In this document: positions 55,531 to 64,000 of the stretch, piece by piece
Layout: each line of letters opens with the position of its first letter
Position numbering within the stretch: position 1 is the stretch's first letter
Origin: Ferruginibacter paludis
Lineage (GTDB): Bacteria > Bacteroidota > Bacteroidia > Chitinophagales > Chitinophagaceae
Length of the DNA stretch: 64,000 nucleotides
NCBI RefSeq assembly: GCF_030409685.1
Contig: NZ_JAUFQJ010000006.1
Coordinates: 124,001-188,000, forward strand
Reading direction: 5' to 3'
The notes under the pieces: generated by a model
The model's database searches: none
Seen by the model: the letters and a program-made list of their open reading frames with translations, nothing else
Told to the model about the DNA's origin: nothing
Translations under genes and position numbers: made by a program

Positions 55531-56574
55531 TTATAAGGTTGCCATGTCAATTACAAAGCGATATTTCACATCTCCTTTTAGCATACGTTCATAGGCTGAC
55601 GAGATATCTTTTATATCAATCATTTCTATGTCGGAAACGATGTTGTGTTCGGCACAATAATCAAGCATCTCCTGTGTTTCGGGCAAACCACCAATACCCG
55701 ACCCTGCCAGGCTTTTTCTGCCGCCAATAATAGCGAAAGCCGAAATGGGGGAAGGTTCGGAAGGTGCACCCACGCAGATCATCACCCCGTTGGTTTTTAG
55801 CAACCCTAAATAATCATTGATATTGTGTTTGGCAGAAACGGTATCCAGGATAAAGTCAAAACTACCCATTGCAGCCTTAAATTGTTGCTCATCTTTTGTT
55901 ACCACAAACTTATGCGCCCCCAATTTTTTTGCATCCTGTTCTTTTTCTGGTGAAGTACTCAACACCGTTACTTCAGCACCAAAAGCCACCCCAAATTTTA
56001 CGGCCATGTGTCCCAGTCCGCCCAGCCCCGCTACGGCTAGTTTGTGCCCCTTGCCTACCTTCCAGTATTTCAAGGGAGAGTACGTAGTAATGCCTGCACA
56101 TAACAAAGGAGCTACGGCGGCAAGGTGTAATTTATCGCTGATGCTTAGTACAAAATCTTCGTGCACCACGATGGTATTGGAATAGCCTCCATAAGTAGGT
56201 GTTTTTTTATCCTGCTCAAGGCCATTGTAGGTTTGTGAGTTGCCATTTAAGCAGTATTGCTCCAGGCCTTCCTGGCAATTTTCGCAGGTACGGCAGCTGT
56301 CAACAAGACAACCTACCCCTACCAGGTCGCCCACTTTGTATTTTTTTACATGGGCTCCCACTGCTGCCACCTTACCCACTATTTCATGCCCCGGAACCAT
56401 CGGAAAAATACCGGGGAACCAATCATTTTTTATCTGGTGAAGGTCGCTGTGGCAAACGCCGCAATACATAATATCAAACTGAACATCATGTTCACCTACA
56501 TCGCGGCGCTCAAAACTCCATGGCGCAAGTTCTGTTTCCGGTGATTGTGCTGCATATCCTTTTGTTGTAATCAT
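55531..56574 (-). CDS. NAD(P)-dependent zinc alcohol dehydrogenase (YahK/CAD type)
   Basis: A 347-residue medium-chain dehydrogenase. Catalytic zinc ligands are in YCGVCHSDLHQI and PMVPGHEIVG. The structural zinc set is CRTCENCQEGLEQYC. The nucleotide-binding motif is VAGLGGLGHMAVKFG and the GGYSNTIVV loop is present. It reduces a range of aldehydes, preferring NADPH in this subgroup. The start at 56574 (MITTKGYAAQ) is the family start; the longer frame adds 12 unsupported residues. Confidence 0.93.
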   Translation of the reverse strand: MITTKGYAAQSPETELAPWSFERRDVGEHDVQFDIMYCGVCHSDLHQIKNDWFPGIFPMVPGHEIVGKVAAVGAHVKKYKVGDLVGVGCLVDSCRTCENCQEGLEQYCLNGNSQTYNGLEQDKKTPTYGGYSNTIVVHEDFVLSISDKLHLAAVAPLLCAGITTYSPLKYWKVGKGHKLAVAGLGGLGHMAVKFGVAFGAEVTVLSTSPEKEQDAKKLGAHKFVVTKDEQQFKAAMGSFDFILDTVSAKHNINDYLGLLKTNGVMICVGAPSEPSPISAFAIIGGRKSLAGSGIGGLPETQEMLDYCAEHNIVSDIEMIDIKDISSAYERMLKGDVKYRFVIDMATL

Positions 56575-57256
56575 AAATAAAAAAGTTTGTTTCGTTTTAA
56601 GTGAACGCATATTACAAAAGTAAAGTGAAATAGTTGCGTTTTTTATTGGATTCTGCAGGCGTGGAGCCAGGAGTATTATCTATTGAAAACAATTAAAAAT
56701 GTCACAATAATGCTATTTTAAAATTATATCTATATATAATAGCTAACGGTTTATGATAGCTGTTTTCCCGGCATTCTTAAATCAGCAGCTTTTGTACGAA
56801 GTACGAACCCGCAGGTCAAAAAAGACTTTAATTTTCCAGTCCTGTCACGGTAATCCTGAAACTTACAAACAAACAAATTTATATATCATTTCGGGTTTCC
56901 GAGGCTTATTGAGAGTAATTGATTGTTTTACAATAAATTACAAAGAATAGAGCCAAATTTTACATCATTTGGCCGTTTTACTGACAATTTTTCGGTGTGG
57001 AAAAGTTAATAAGCTGAAAGCAATGTATTTATATATTAGTTTAATCCTTACCAAGCCATTTATGCCTGTTTTCGAACAAACTAGCCCTATTTTTGCCTTG
57101 CATCAGCCGTACAAAAAATGCTTACAAAACTGCCATATTCATAATGGCACTGATTAACCCGAACACCAATATTTAATATCCTCCAACACTTTACCGAAAA
57201 ACTGTTTAAAGAGAAACCCGGTTTCCTATGAGTATTTCTTTACTAAAAACAGTACA
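56575..57256. other. Divergent intergenic region
   Basis: About 680 AT-rich bases between the divergent dehydrogenase and transglycosylase genes. Short frames at 56753-56950 and 56969-57157 are not protein-like. No RNA or strong hairpin seen. Confidence 0.4.
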
Positions 57257-58102
57257 ATGAAGACAACGACAATACGCAGAGAAATTGGTCTGCTGAGTAT
57301 GCTGGTGCTTTTGTTATTCCAGGCCCATACTCAACCGCAAACCGAATTGCTGTTAGCTTATTTGCCGCACGATTCTGTAACAATTAAAACGACCGTAAAC
57401 AATCAGCTTGCAGCTATTCCTTTGCAACCTGCGGTACGAAAATCTGTTGATCAGTATCTTGATGAAAATGCGGAGATGCTCGACATCGTTAAGAAGCAGA
57501 ACCCTGCCAATTTTAAAACCATTCGCAAGGTCTTGCTTAAAAGCGGCCTGCCTGCTGGTTTATTATACCTTGCAATCGTAGAATCTGAACTAAAAAACAG
57601 TGCTACTTCCAACGCCGGTGCTGCGGGCATCTGGCAACTGATGCCTGAAACTGCACGGACATTTGGTTTAAAGGTGAATGGCAAAACAGACCAGCGAAGG
57701 GACGTATATAAAAGTTCTGTAGCGGTAACTGGCTACTTTAATGAGTTATACAAACAATTTGATGACTGGTTATTGGTAGTGGCGGCATACAACTGCGGTG
57801 CAGGAAAGGTACACAAGGCAATCAAGCAATCCGGCAGCCGTGAGTTTTGGAAAATGCAACGTTTTTTGCCAGCTGAAACAAGCGCCCATGTAAAACATTT
57901 TATAGCTACGCATTTTTATTACGAACAAAATGGAAGTGAGGTAACATTAACAAAAAAAGAACGAAATAAGTACCTGGCTTCGTTGAATGATGTAGCGGTT
58001 AAAACAACTACAGCTCCATCTCCCGCAACAGTTGACCAGCCTGCGGATCGTGTTACAACCGACAAACCAGCAGTTGAATTGATAGCAGAGTTGAAAAAAT
58101 AA
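57257..58102 (+). CDS. Lytic transglycosylase (SLT/MltD-like)
   Basis: A 281-residue cell-wall enzyme with a signal peptide (LGLLSMLVLLLFQAHT-type). The SLT domain (about 105-225) has the catalytic Glu in LAIVESELKN, then SNAGAAGIWQLMPETARTFG and VAAYNCGAGKVHKAI. It cleaves peptidoglycan glycan strands, releasing anhydromuropeptides, in the periplasm. No LysM repeats, unlike MltD proper; the C-terminus is a Thr/Pro-rich tail. Followed by its own terminator. Confidence 0.9.
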   Translation: MKTTTIRREIGLLSMLVLLLFQAHTQPQTELLLAYLPHDSVTIKTTVNNQLAAIPLQPAVRKSVDQYLDENAEMLDIVKKQNPANFKTIRKVLLKSGLPAGLLYLAIVESELKNSATSNAGAAGIWQLMPETARTFGLKVNGKTDQRRDVYKSSVAVTGYFNELYKQFDDWLLVVAAYNCGAGKVHKAIKQSGSREFWKMQRFLPAETSAHVKHFIATHFYYEQNGSEVTLTKKERNKYLASLNDVAVKTTTAPSPATVDQPADRVTTDKPAVELIAELKK

Positions 58103-58126
58103 AATTAGCTCCGATATAATAATTTG

Positions 58127-58162
58127 AAAGAGCAATTGCGTTGATGCAATTGCTCTTTTTTT
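58127..58162 (+). terminator. Strong Rho-independent terminator
   Basis: AAAGAGCAATTGC at 58127-58139 pairs perfectly with GCAATTGCTCTTT at 58146-58158, 6-base loop, then T-run to 58162. It starts 24 bases after the transglycosylase stop and, being symmetric with a flanking A/T run, may also serve the convergent gene. Confidence 0.85.
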
Positions 58163-58252
58163 ATTTTGTTCAATTCATTAACTGCTGAATGCAAAATGTA
58201 TATGGATATCTGTTGAAATAAGTCTGCCGTAAAATTATAATTCCACCCAATT

Positions 58253-58759
58253 CTATTGCCGCGGAATCAATCCCAGTTGTTGCATAAATGCTAAGTTATC
58301 AAGAAAGTCTCTTTTTTCTGCAATCTTTCCACCAGCCATGCAAACAAGGGTTACGCCATCTATATCAACTTTTTTACGTGTTGCCGGAATGCCGAAGAAC
58401 AAGCCGGTATGTGTTACCCGGAAGTCCCAGTGCTTTACCAGTTTGTTGCCCATTCCAAATACGTTTTTAATGGTAAATGTAATATCTGAGAATCCCGTTA
58501 AATAGTTATTGTAATAAGCACGTGCACTGTGAATACCAATAACATCAGCCAGGCTGGCGTGCATGACCACACCCTTGGCAAAATTGGAGTCGTTGAATTG
58601 ATCCAGCTTCCTTTTATTGATAATCTCGTCCCAAACGTGCGTGTACATTTTTATATTCGCTGCTACTGAATCAGCGAAGGTTGCTTTTTGCGTGTCGCCG
58701 GTAGTATAACTGCAGGAAAAAAATGTAGCAAGGATGATTGGTGGTAAGAACAATTGCAA
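58253..58759 (-). CDS. SnoaL-like/ester-cyclase-fold lipoprotein
   Basis: A 168-residue lipoprotein with lipobox-like ATFFSC (acylated Cys16). The body matches the SnoaL-like ester-cyclase fold: YTHVWDEIINKRKLDQFNDS, YYNNYLTGFSDITFTI, VKHWDFRVTHTG and the terminal EKRDFLDNLAFMQQLGLI. Family members are cyclases, isomerases or binding proteins; the substrate is unknown. Confidence 0.82.
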   Translation of the reverse strand: MQLFLPPIILATFFSCSYTTGDTQKATFADSVAANIKMYTHVWDEIINKRKLDQFNDSNFAKGVVMHASLADVIGIHSARAYYNNYLTGFSDITFTIKNVFGMGNKLVKHWDFRVTHTGLFFGIPATRKKVDIDGVTLVCMAGGKIAEKRDFLDNLAFMQQLGLIPRQ

Positions 58760-59028
58760 TGGGTGAAATCGTTGTCACATCTAATGTTGGTTTGAGCAAT
58801 AAAATATTTTGCCGGAATCGGTTGAACACCATGCTGAAGCTAATTAGAAAATTGCGAATAAATGTGTAAGCTGTTGCGGTAGCTGCATCGGGTGTTGAGG
58901 GGAGCACCTATTGCAAAACGGTTTGCCAAAAGATCATATCACTGCTTCTGGTGCTATAAAAGAAATGAGGTTGTTGTAAAAAAATCACGTGCAATATTGT
59001 TATCTTCCGTTAACTAAAATCATACTGC
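58760..59028. other. Intergenic stretch, nothing recognised
   Basis: 270 bases between divergent genes; it should hold the permease promoter, but no exact TAnnTTTG match is seen. Confidence 0.35.
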
Positions 59029-60435
59029 ATGCAATCACCTGACCAGTTAAAGCGCTCGCTTGGATTACCCTTTGTTATTGTACTGGTAGCGGGGAATATA
59101 ATAGGTTCAGGTGTATATAAAAAAGTGGCTCCCATGGCGGCTGAATTACATTCACCGGGCTGGGTGCTTATTTGCTGGGTACTAGGTGGCATCATCAGTT
59201 TAATGGGTGCATTGAGCAATGCGGAAGTGGCAGGTTTACTGGCCGGCACCGGCGGCGAATATGTGTACTATAAAAAAATCTACAACAAGTTTTTCGCCTT
59301 CCTTTTTGGCTGGTCTTTGTTTACCATCATTCAAACGGCGGCGATCTCTTCGCTGGCCTATGTGTTCGCAGAATCATTAAACAGTATTATTGCGTTGCCG
59401 GATGTATTGCCGAAATGGGCTAGTATTAGCATTGGTGGCGTGTTTCATCCGTTTACAGATTTGAATGTAAAGCTGACCGCCATTGTGCTGATTGTTTTAT
59501 TAACCTGGATCAACAGCGCCGGCATTAAGGCCGGTGCCGGATTTAGCACAGCCTTAATGATCCTGATACTGGCGGGTATACTCCTGATAATCGTCTTTGG
59601 TTTTGCCAGTCCGCACTCCAGCATCAGCAGTGTGTTTGATTTAAAAACGACCGATGGTTCTACGGTAACTTTCAGCGCCGTATTTACGGCTATGCTGGCA
59701 GCATTCTGGGCGTACCAAGGCTGGGCTTCCACGGGATTTGTAGGGGGCGAAATAAAAAATGTAAACCGTAACCTGCCGGTCGGCATTGCCATTGGTGTTT
59801 TAATTGTGATTGTGATTTACCTGCTGGTAAACGCAGCGTATCTATCCTTGCTTCCCGTTCAAAACCTGGAGCAAATTCATGATGCAGGCAATAAAATTGC
59901 AGCCGTTGAAGCGGTACGTGTATTCGGTGGTAATACCGGCGTACTGCTGATTTCCCTGCTGATTTGTGTTACTACGCTGGGCTGTACTAATGCAACCATT
60001 TTGGTAAGTTGCCGCCCCTATTTTGCCATGGCCCGGGAAGGAGTGTTTTTTAAATCAGTTGCCAAACTGAATAAAGCGCAAGTACCCGGCAACTCCTTAT
60101 TATATCAATGCGTATGGGCCATCCTGTTGATTTTTTCCGGTACATTTGACCAGCTGACAGACATGATTATTTTTGCTGTTTTTATTTATTATGGCGCCAC
60201 TACGCTCGGCGTTTTTATCTTAAGAAAAAAGATGCCAAATGCCCACCGGCCTTATAAAGTATGGGGCTACCCGGTTGTGCCGGCCATTGTTATATTGTTT
60301 TGCGCTGCCCTTTTTATCAATACCATTATTGCCCGCCCGAGAGAAGCCGTAATCGGGATGGTGCTGATGTTAACTGGTGTTCCATTGTACTGGTGGTTTC
60401 AGCAAAAAAGGAAAAGTGAAGGTGCGATTGACTAA
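59029..60435 (+). CDS. APC-superfamily amino-acid permease
   Basis: A 468-residue inner-membrane transporter with about 12 TM helices. The first helix has the substrate-binding GNIIGSGVYKKVAPMA (G[ST]G-type unwound region), and TM6 has FWAYQGWASTGFVGGEIKN, both typical of the LAT/AAT branch. It moves amino acids by proton symport or exchange; the actual substrate cannot be read. Single gene, convergent with the fucosidase. Confidence 0.93.
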   Translation: MQSPDQLKRSLGLPFVIVLVAGNIIGSGVYKKVAPMAAELHSPGWVLICWVLGGIISLMGALSNAEVAGLLAGTGGEYVYYKKIYNKFFAFLFGWSLFTIIQTAAISSLAYVFAESLNSIIALPDVLPKWASISIGGVFHPFTDLNVKLTAIVLIVLLTWINSAGIKAGAGFSTALMILILAGILLIIVFGFASPHSSISSVFDLKTTDGSTVTFSAVFTAMLAAFWAYQGWASTGFVGGEIKNVNRNLPVGIAIGVLIVIVIYLLVNAAYLSLLPVQNLEQIHDAGNKIAAVEAVRVFGGNTGVLLISLLICVTTLGCTNATILVSCRPYFAMAREGVFFKSVAKLNKAQVPGNSLLYQCVWAILLIFSGTFDQLTDMIIFAVFIYYGATTLGVFILRKKMPNAHRPYKVWGYPVVPAIVILFCAALFINTIIARPREAVIGMVLMLTGVPLYWWFQQKRKSEGAID

Positions 60436-60478
60436 AGCGAAACGCCACTTTTTTAAGCTCTAAAAATATCTTACATGA

Positions 60479-61939
60479 TCAGTTACTCACTTTTACAACC
60501 CATACATAATCTGTGACGGACTTTAACGAAGCAGGTAAACTAATCTCCACTCCATTTTGTTGTTGCTTCCATGACAACCTGGATTTACTTCCCAGCAGTT
60601 GCAGCCTGACTTTTTTAGAAAACTGAATTTTAGTAAGCAACTGCTTTGTTTCAGGGAAATTAAAAAAGAAGATGTATTGCGTTTTACCATCCTTTGATTG
60701 TGTATACCGGATAGACTCTCCTTCATTAAAACTGGAAAAGATGCGGCTGCCATAAATGGCTTCTCCGTTTACCTTCATCCAGGCACCAATTTCTTTTAAT
60801 CGCTGGTAGGCATTGGGATCTAACTCACCATCCGGACCGGGGCCGATATTTAATAAATAGTTGCCACCCTTGCTTACAATATCTACGAGCTTTTCAATGA
60901 TTTCATTGGCAGTTTTATAGGTGTCGTTGGGCACATAACTCCAGCTGTTGCCCATCGTCATGCAGGTTTCCCATGGATAAGGCAGGCCGTTTTCCGGTAT
61001 GTGCTGTTCCGGTGTAAGATAGTTTTGTTGTTCGCCGGGTACGGCCCTGTCTACCACAATTAACTTTGGTTGTTTGGCCCTTGCCTCCTTTACCAGGCGT
61101 GGCATATCAATATCCTGGCTCTGCGGATTGCGGGCCCACCTGGAGCCTTCAGATGTATCAGAGAGGTAGCGTTTAATTTCTTCATCTGATGTTTTCCTCA
61201 CCTGTCCGCCATCCAGCCAAAGAATATCCACCTTGCCATAATCACTCATCAGTTCATTGATTTGGTTGTGCGTAAAGTCAGTAAACTTTTTCCATTGTTC
61301 AGGATATTTTTTGATTGAATAATTCGGGTTACGATCCGCTGCCGGAAATTTTTTCCACCAGTAAAAGTCGCTGTGCCAGTCAGGCTTGGAGAAATAGGCG
61401 CCGATCCAGAAATGCTCTTTCCTGAAAGCCGAAAATATTTCTTTGGTAACATTGCTTCTCGGGTTGGCAGCAAACGGTGTTTTAGGATCGGTGATTTTAT
61501 AATCGGTGTACTTCGTATCAAACATCGAAAAACCATCATGGTGTTTGGTGGTGAATACCATGTATTTCATTCCGGCATCTTTGGCAGCAGCAGCCCATTT
61601 TTCCGGGTTAAATTTTATGGGATTAAAAGTAGTTTGCAAATTTTCATATGCCTTAACATAGTCGTTGTAATTGTCCGCTACGCCTGGTTTTCTGCCTCCC
61701 GTTGCCCAGCTTAAATCTTCCGGGCAAATGCTCCAGCTTTCCACCACACCCCATTGGCTGTAAGGCCCCCAATGCATCAGCAGTCCAAACTTTAAATCTT
61801 TCCATTCGTCCAGGCGGTGCTGTATAGCCGTATCTGGATCGGGATAATATTCCTGGTGCTGAGCCTGCGCACATTGACCACTGATCATGCTTGCTGCTAA
61901 AATAAAAACGGCTAAAAATAGCTGGCGGGTGAGTTTCAT
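60479..61939 (-). CDS. Alpha-L-fucosidase, GH29
   Basis: A 486-residue secreted enzyme. A signal peptide (FLAVFILAASMISGQCAQA) is followed by the GH29 barrel: KFGLLMHWGPYSQWG, YMVFTTKHHDGFSMFDTK, the nucleophile Asp in DILWLDGGQ, and YLLNIGPGPDGELDP. A C-terminal beta domain ends the chain. It releases alpha-L-fucose from host, plant or algal glycans in the periplasm. No other glycan-utilisation gene is adjacent, so it is not part of a clear PUL here. Confidence 0.94.
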   Translation of the reverse strand: MKLTRQLFLAVFILAASMISGQCAQAQHQEYYPDPDTAIQHRLDEWKDLKFGLLMHWGPYSQWGVVESWSICPEDLSWATGGRKPGVADNYNDYVKAYENLQTTFNPIKFNPEKWAAAAKDAGMKYMVFTTKHHDGFSMFDTKYTDYKITDPKTPFAANPRSNVTKEIFSAFRKEHFWIGAYFSKPDWHSDFYWWKKFPAADRNPNYSIKKYPEQWKKFTDFTHNQINELMSDYGKVDILWLDGGQVRKTSDEEIKRYLSDTSEGSRWARNPQSQDIDMPRLVKEARAKQPKLIVVDRAVPGEQQNYLTPEQHIPENGLPYPWETCMTMGNSWSYVPNDTYKTANEIIEKLVDIVSKGGNYLLNIGPGPDGELDPNAYQRLKEIGAWMKVNGEAIYGSRIFSSFNEGESIRYTQSKDGKTQYIFFFNFPETKQLLTKIQFSKKVRLQLLGSKSRLSWKQQQNGVEISLPASLKSVTDYVWVVKVSN

Positions 61940-62061
61940 AAAATAAATGAAATAGATAATGATTGATTGAAATTGCCTGCTGTAAATGTATTGATAATTT
62001 GAATTGCCGTGCCCGCAATCATGGGCAAGCTAAATTTGCGCTGCAATAAATTGGACAGAAT

Positions 62062-63453
62062 TTATTCAACCTTCTTAAGTTCTTTTTTAACGCCCCACGC
62101 AACATGCCAGGCATGCAAAATGCTTCCATCGTTCTTCGTTTCAAATTCTATTTGTTGGTCGGTACCATTGTCAAAAAAGAACTTTTTATCTGACTCCGGC
62201 TTCAGATTAACATCTGCTCCGAATTTGGAAATTATTAACAGGCTGTCGTTCCTGTTAATAATTTCTACCGGGAACATGGCCATAAATGGCGGCCTGGTAA
62301 GCTGCATCTGGTACTTACCGGTATAATTAACTGACGCATGTGGTGGTGAGACTTCTTTATGCAGGTAAGGTAACAGCACTTCTTTATTAAGCGTAATACC
62401 AGCCAAACCATTTGCTATAAAAGGCGCATTGGATTCATTGTTGGACAGAACTATTACCGTGACATCATCGTTTGTATAGCGCATGTGCATGCTGACAAAC
62501 CCCGGGAAGTAACCATTGTGAAAAATTAAATTGCCAAAGTTGCTTTGCCCCATGATCATCCCGTACCCAAAGGTAACTTTTGGAAATACTTTTTGAGCAT
62601 GGGGAGAAAGCATTTCCTGCTGTGTTGCCGCCGTAAGTAAGCTGTGATTTTTAAGTGCACGGTCCCACTTTAAAAGATCTCCCGTTGTAGTTAAAATCAT
62701 TCCCTCGCCTGCAATGCCGGAAAAGTAAGTGGTCCACGCAGAGTCCTCACTGCTGGCCGGCACATATTTTTTCAGACCGGCAGAATAAACAAAGCCATTA
62801 CTATAATCCAAGAAATCTTTCTTTGGACGCGGGCCATTGGCAACCGAGGTATGCGTCATTCCCAACGGCTTAAACACCTGCTTATCCAAATATGTTTTAA
62901 AGGATTGTCCCGATACTTTTTCGACAATGGAGGCCAGCAGGTTAAAGCCCGTTCCTGAATACATTACGTTCTCTCCAGGTTTAAATAAAGCAGCTGGTTT
63001 TTTGAGCGCCAGCAGTTTTACAAGATCATCATTTGTCGCTATTTTATTATGATCAAAATATTTCGCTACCAATTCAAACCCATCGGGTATGCCTGCACTG
63101 TGCGAAAGCAATTGCCCGATAGTTACATTCGTATAAGGAAGTTCCGGAAAGAATTTCCGAAGCGTATCTGCATAGCTGATCTTGCCCTTATCCTTCAATA
63201 GCAGTATTGCCATTGATGTGAATTCTTTTGCAATAGAACCACAGTCAAAAATGCTGTTTTCGTTGAGATTGCTAAGCGTATTATAATCCGCATAACCAAA
63301 GGATTTTTGATAAAGAATAACACCATTTTTTGCAACCAATACATTTCCATTAAAGCCATACAGATCAGCCTGACCCTGCATGTATTTATCAAGGCTTGAT
63401 TGTTGTGCAAATAAACTGAACGGCAAAATCACCAGTGTAAATAAGCATTTCAT
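62062..63453 (-). CDS. Serine hydrolase, beta-lactamase class C/PBP4-like
   Basis: A 463-residue secreted protein with a signal peptide (CLFTLVILPFSLFAQ). The beta-lactamase-like domain (about 20-345) has the SxxK motif SIAK, YSGTGFN at the YxN position, and HNG (HxG) as third motif. A C-terminal about 100-residue lipocalin-like part follows. Typical activities are D-Ala peptidase or esterase; true beta-lactamase activity is unlikely in this subgroup. Single gene. Confidence 0.9.
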   Translation of the reverse strand: MKCLFTLVILPFSLFAQQSSLDKYMQGQADLYGFNGNVLVAKNGVILYQKSFGYADYNTLSNLNENSIFDCGSIAKEFTSMAILLLKDKGKISYADTLRKFFPELPYTNVTIGQLLSHSAGIPDGFELVAKYFDHNKIATNDDLVKLLALKKPAALFKPGENVMYSGTGFNLLASIVEKVSGQSFKTYLDKQVFKPLGMTHTSVANGPRPKKDFLDYSNGFVYSAGLKKYVPASSEDSAWTTYFSGIAGEGMILTTTGDLLKWDRALKNHSLLTAATQQEMLSPHAQKVFPKVTFGYGMIMGQSNFGNLIFHNGYFPGFVSMHMRYTNDDVTVIVLSNNESNAPFIANGLAGITLNKEVLLPYLHKEVSPPHASVNYTGKYQMQLTRPPFMAMFPVEIINRNDSLLIISKFGADVNLKPESDKKFFFDNGTDQQIEFETKNDGSILHAWHVAWGVKKELKKVE

Positions 63454-63590
63454 AAAGTTGAGTTGATGTTGTATGAAGTATTGGGGAAGCTACTGAATAC
63501 AAACTACAAAAAATTGCGTACACAGCGCAACTTATTACAGCCAGACTGAATGAATATTTTAACCGAGAATTTTTATTGGTGCAAGGCTGA

Positions 63591-64000
63591 TTAGTTTTTA
63601 CTCCCCAGCAATTGCTCTTTGGCAATGTGATGATGAATGCCCTCGAGCACGCCTGTGCCCATTGGATTTTTTGTAAAATAAATGGAATGGTATTTTTTAA
63701 GGTCTTCCATCTCTGCACTGTAATTGGATACTACAATGCCTTTGGCTTTGCCCTTCAGCATGTCTTTATCGTTACCGCTGTTACCGGCGGTTATAAAATG
63801 TTCCAGCGGCATTTTCCATTTGTAACTCAGGTAGCGTACGGCGCTGCCTTTACTGGCACGAAATGGCAGCAGGTCGAGGTATTTATTATCCGTTAGCAAT
63901 ACCCTTGCACGCAGCTTATGATCATCTAAAAATTTATACAAGTCGGCCATGGCATCTTCGTCAAAATGAGCGTCTACATAATAGCTTAATTTAAACCGCC
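63591..64000 (-). CDS. HAD-family sucrose-phosphatase-like enzyme, 5' part outside window
   Basis: The 3' end of a gene that enters from beyond base 64000; the open frame continues to the window edge (KLSYYVDAHFDEDAMADL precedes the first internal Met). Visible are the cap-side SYY strand, a Lys in PFRASKGSAVRYL (HAD motif III) and the metal-binding AGNSGNDKDML (motif IV) of the Cof/sucrose-6-phosphate phosphatase group. A C-terminal helix with VLEGIHHHI ends it. It may belong to sucrose or trehalose-type osmolyte synthesis, or be the phosphatase part of a sucrose-phosphate synthase. Confidence 0.85.
   Translation of the reverse strand, partial: RFKLSYYVDAHFDEDAMADLYKFLDDHKLRARVLLTDNKYLDLLPFRASKGSAVRYLSYKWKMPLEHFITAGNSGNDKDMLKGKAKGIVVSNYSAEMEDLKKYHSIYFTKNPMGTGVLEGIHHHIAKEQLLGSKN

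Noticed and set aside
60479..61939. Fucosidase as part of a glycan-utilisation locus
   Set aside because: Neighbours are a permease and a serine hydrolase in different orientations; no SusCD or second glycoside hydrolase.

Overview
The window reads as chromosomal DNA of a Bacteroidota bacterium, most likely of the Chitinophagaceae. Most start codons lack a Shine-Dalgarno sequence, and a few promoters match the Bacteroidota -7 motif TAnnTTTG. The gene families also point there: a TPR/LytTR two-component pair, an Oar-like TonB-dependent receptor, an MG2/plug-type surface protein, GH29 fucosidase, DUF7009, and small CsbD/DUF3606 stress proteins. This placement is inferred from families and signals; no 16S rRNA or complete tRNA lies in the window.

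Layout. 0-9 kb: a DUF234-type AAA ATPase, a LytS/LytTR sensor-regulator pair, a vanadium-haloperoxidase-type lipoprotein, then a 1.7 kb gene-poor stretch holding a dead response-regulator start. 9-15 kb: a DUF7009 protein, a nitrate-reductase-like molybdopterin oxidoreductase with a small helical partner, a TPR protein, and an overlapping pair of PepSY-type membrane proteins. 15-22 kb: a gene-poor stretch with a CheY-like regulator, small stress proteins, DUF763, a 3' fragment of tRNA-Ala and an N-terminal tyrosine-integrase remnant. 22-27 kb: a TonB receptor plus secreted metallo-beta-lactamase operon. 27-29 kb: small hypotheticals and a C-terminal integrase remnant. 29-38 kb: housekeeping or metabolic genes (flavin reductase, PAS+MBL operon, CocE hydrolase, sulfite-oxidase-like enzyme, VOC/AraC, alpha/beta hydrolase). 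38-51 kb: an accessory zone of orphan, duplicated and frameshifted genes, an Anbu-type proteasome plus transglutaminase pair, palindromic intergenic elements, and a single-gene SIR2-APAZ-Argonaute fusion. 52-64 kb: an MG2/plug protein, alcohol dehydrogenase, lytic transglycosylase, amino-acid permease, GH29 fucosidase, class C serine hydrolase and the 3' part of a sucrose-phosphatase-like HAD enzyme.

How the genes work together. The clearest system is the 1038-residue SIR2-pAgo protein at 47923-51039. It should act as a self-contained guide-directed NADase of the SPARSA type, killing or stalling cells on plasmid or phage entry. It sits between two palindromic intergenic elements and near a frameshifted orphan gene. 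The tRNA-Ala fragment and the two integrase remnants indicate at least one decayed integrative element between about 17.7 and 28.5 kb. Four reading frames appear broken by single-base or small indels (15.76, 28.27, 40.26 and 47.05 kb), two of them in clear homopolymers. They may be real decay or uncorrected sequencing errors, which cannot be told apart here.
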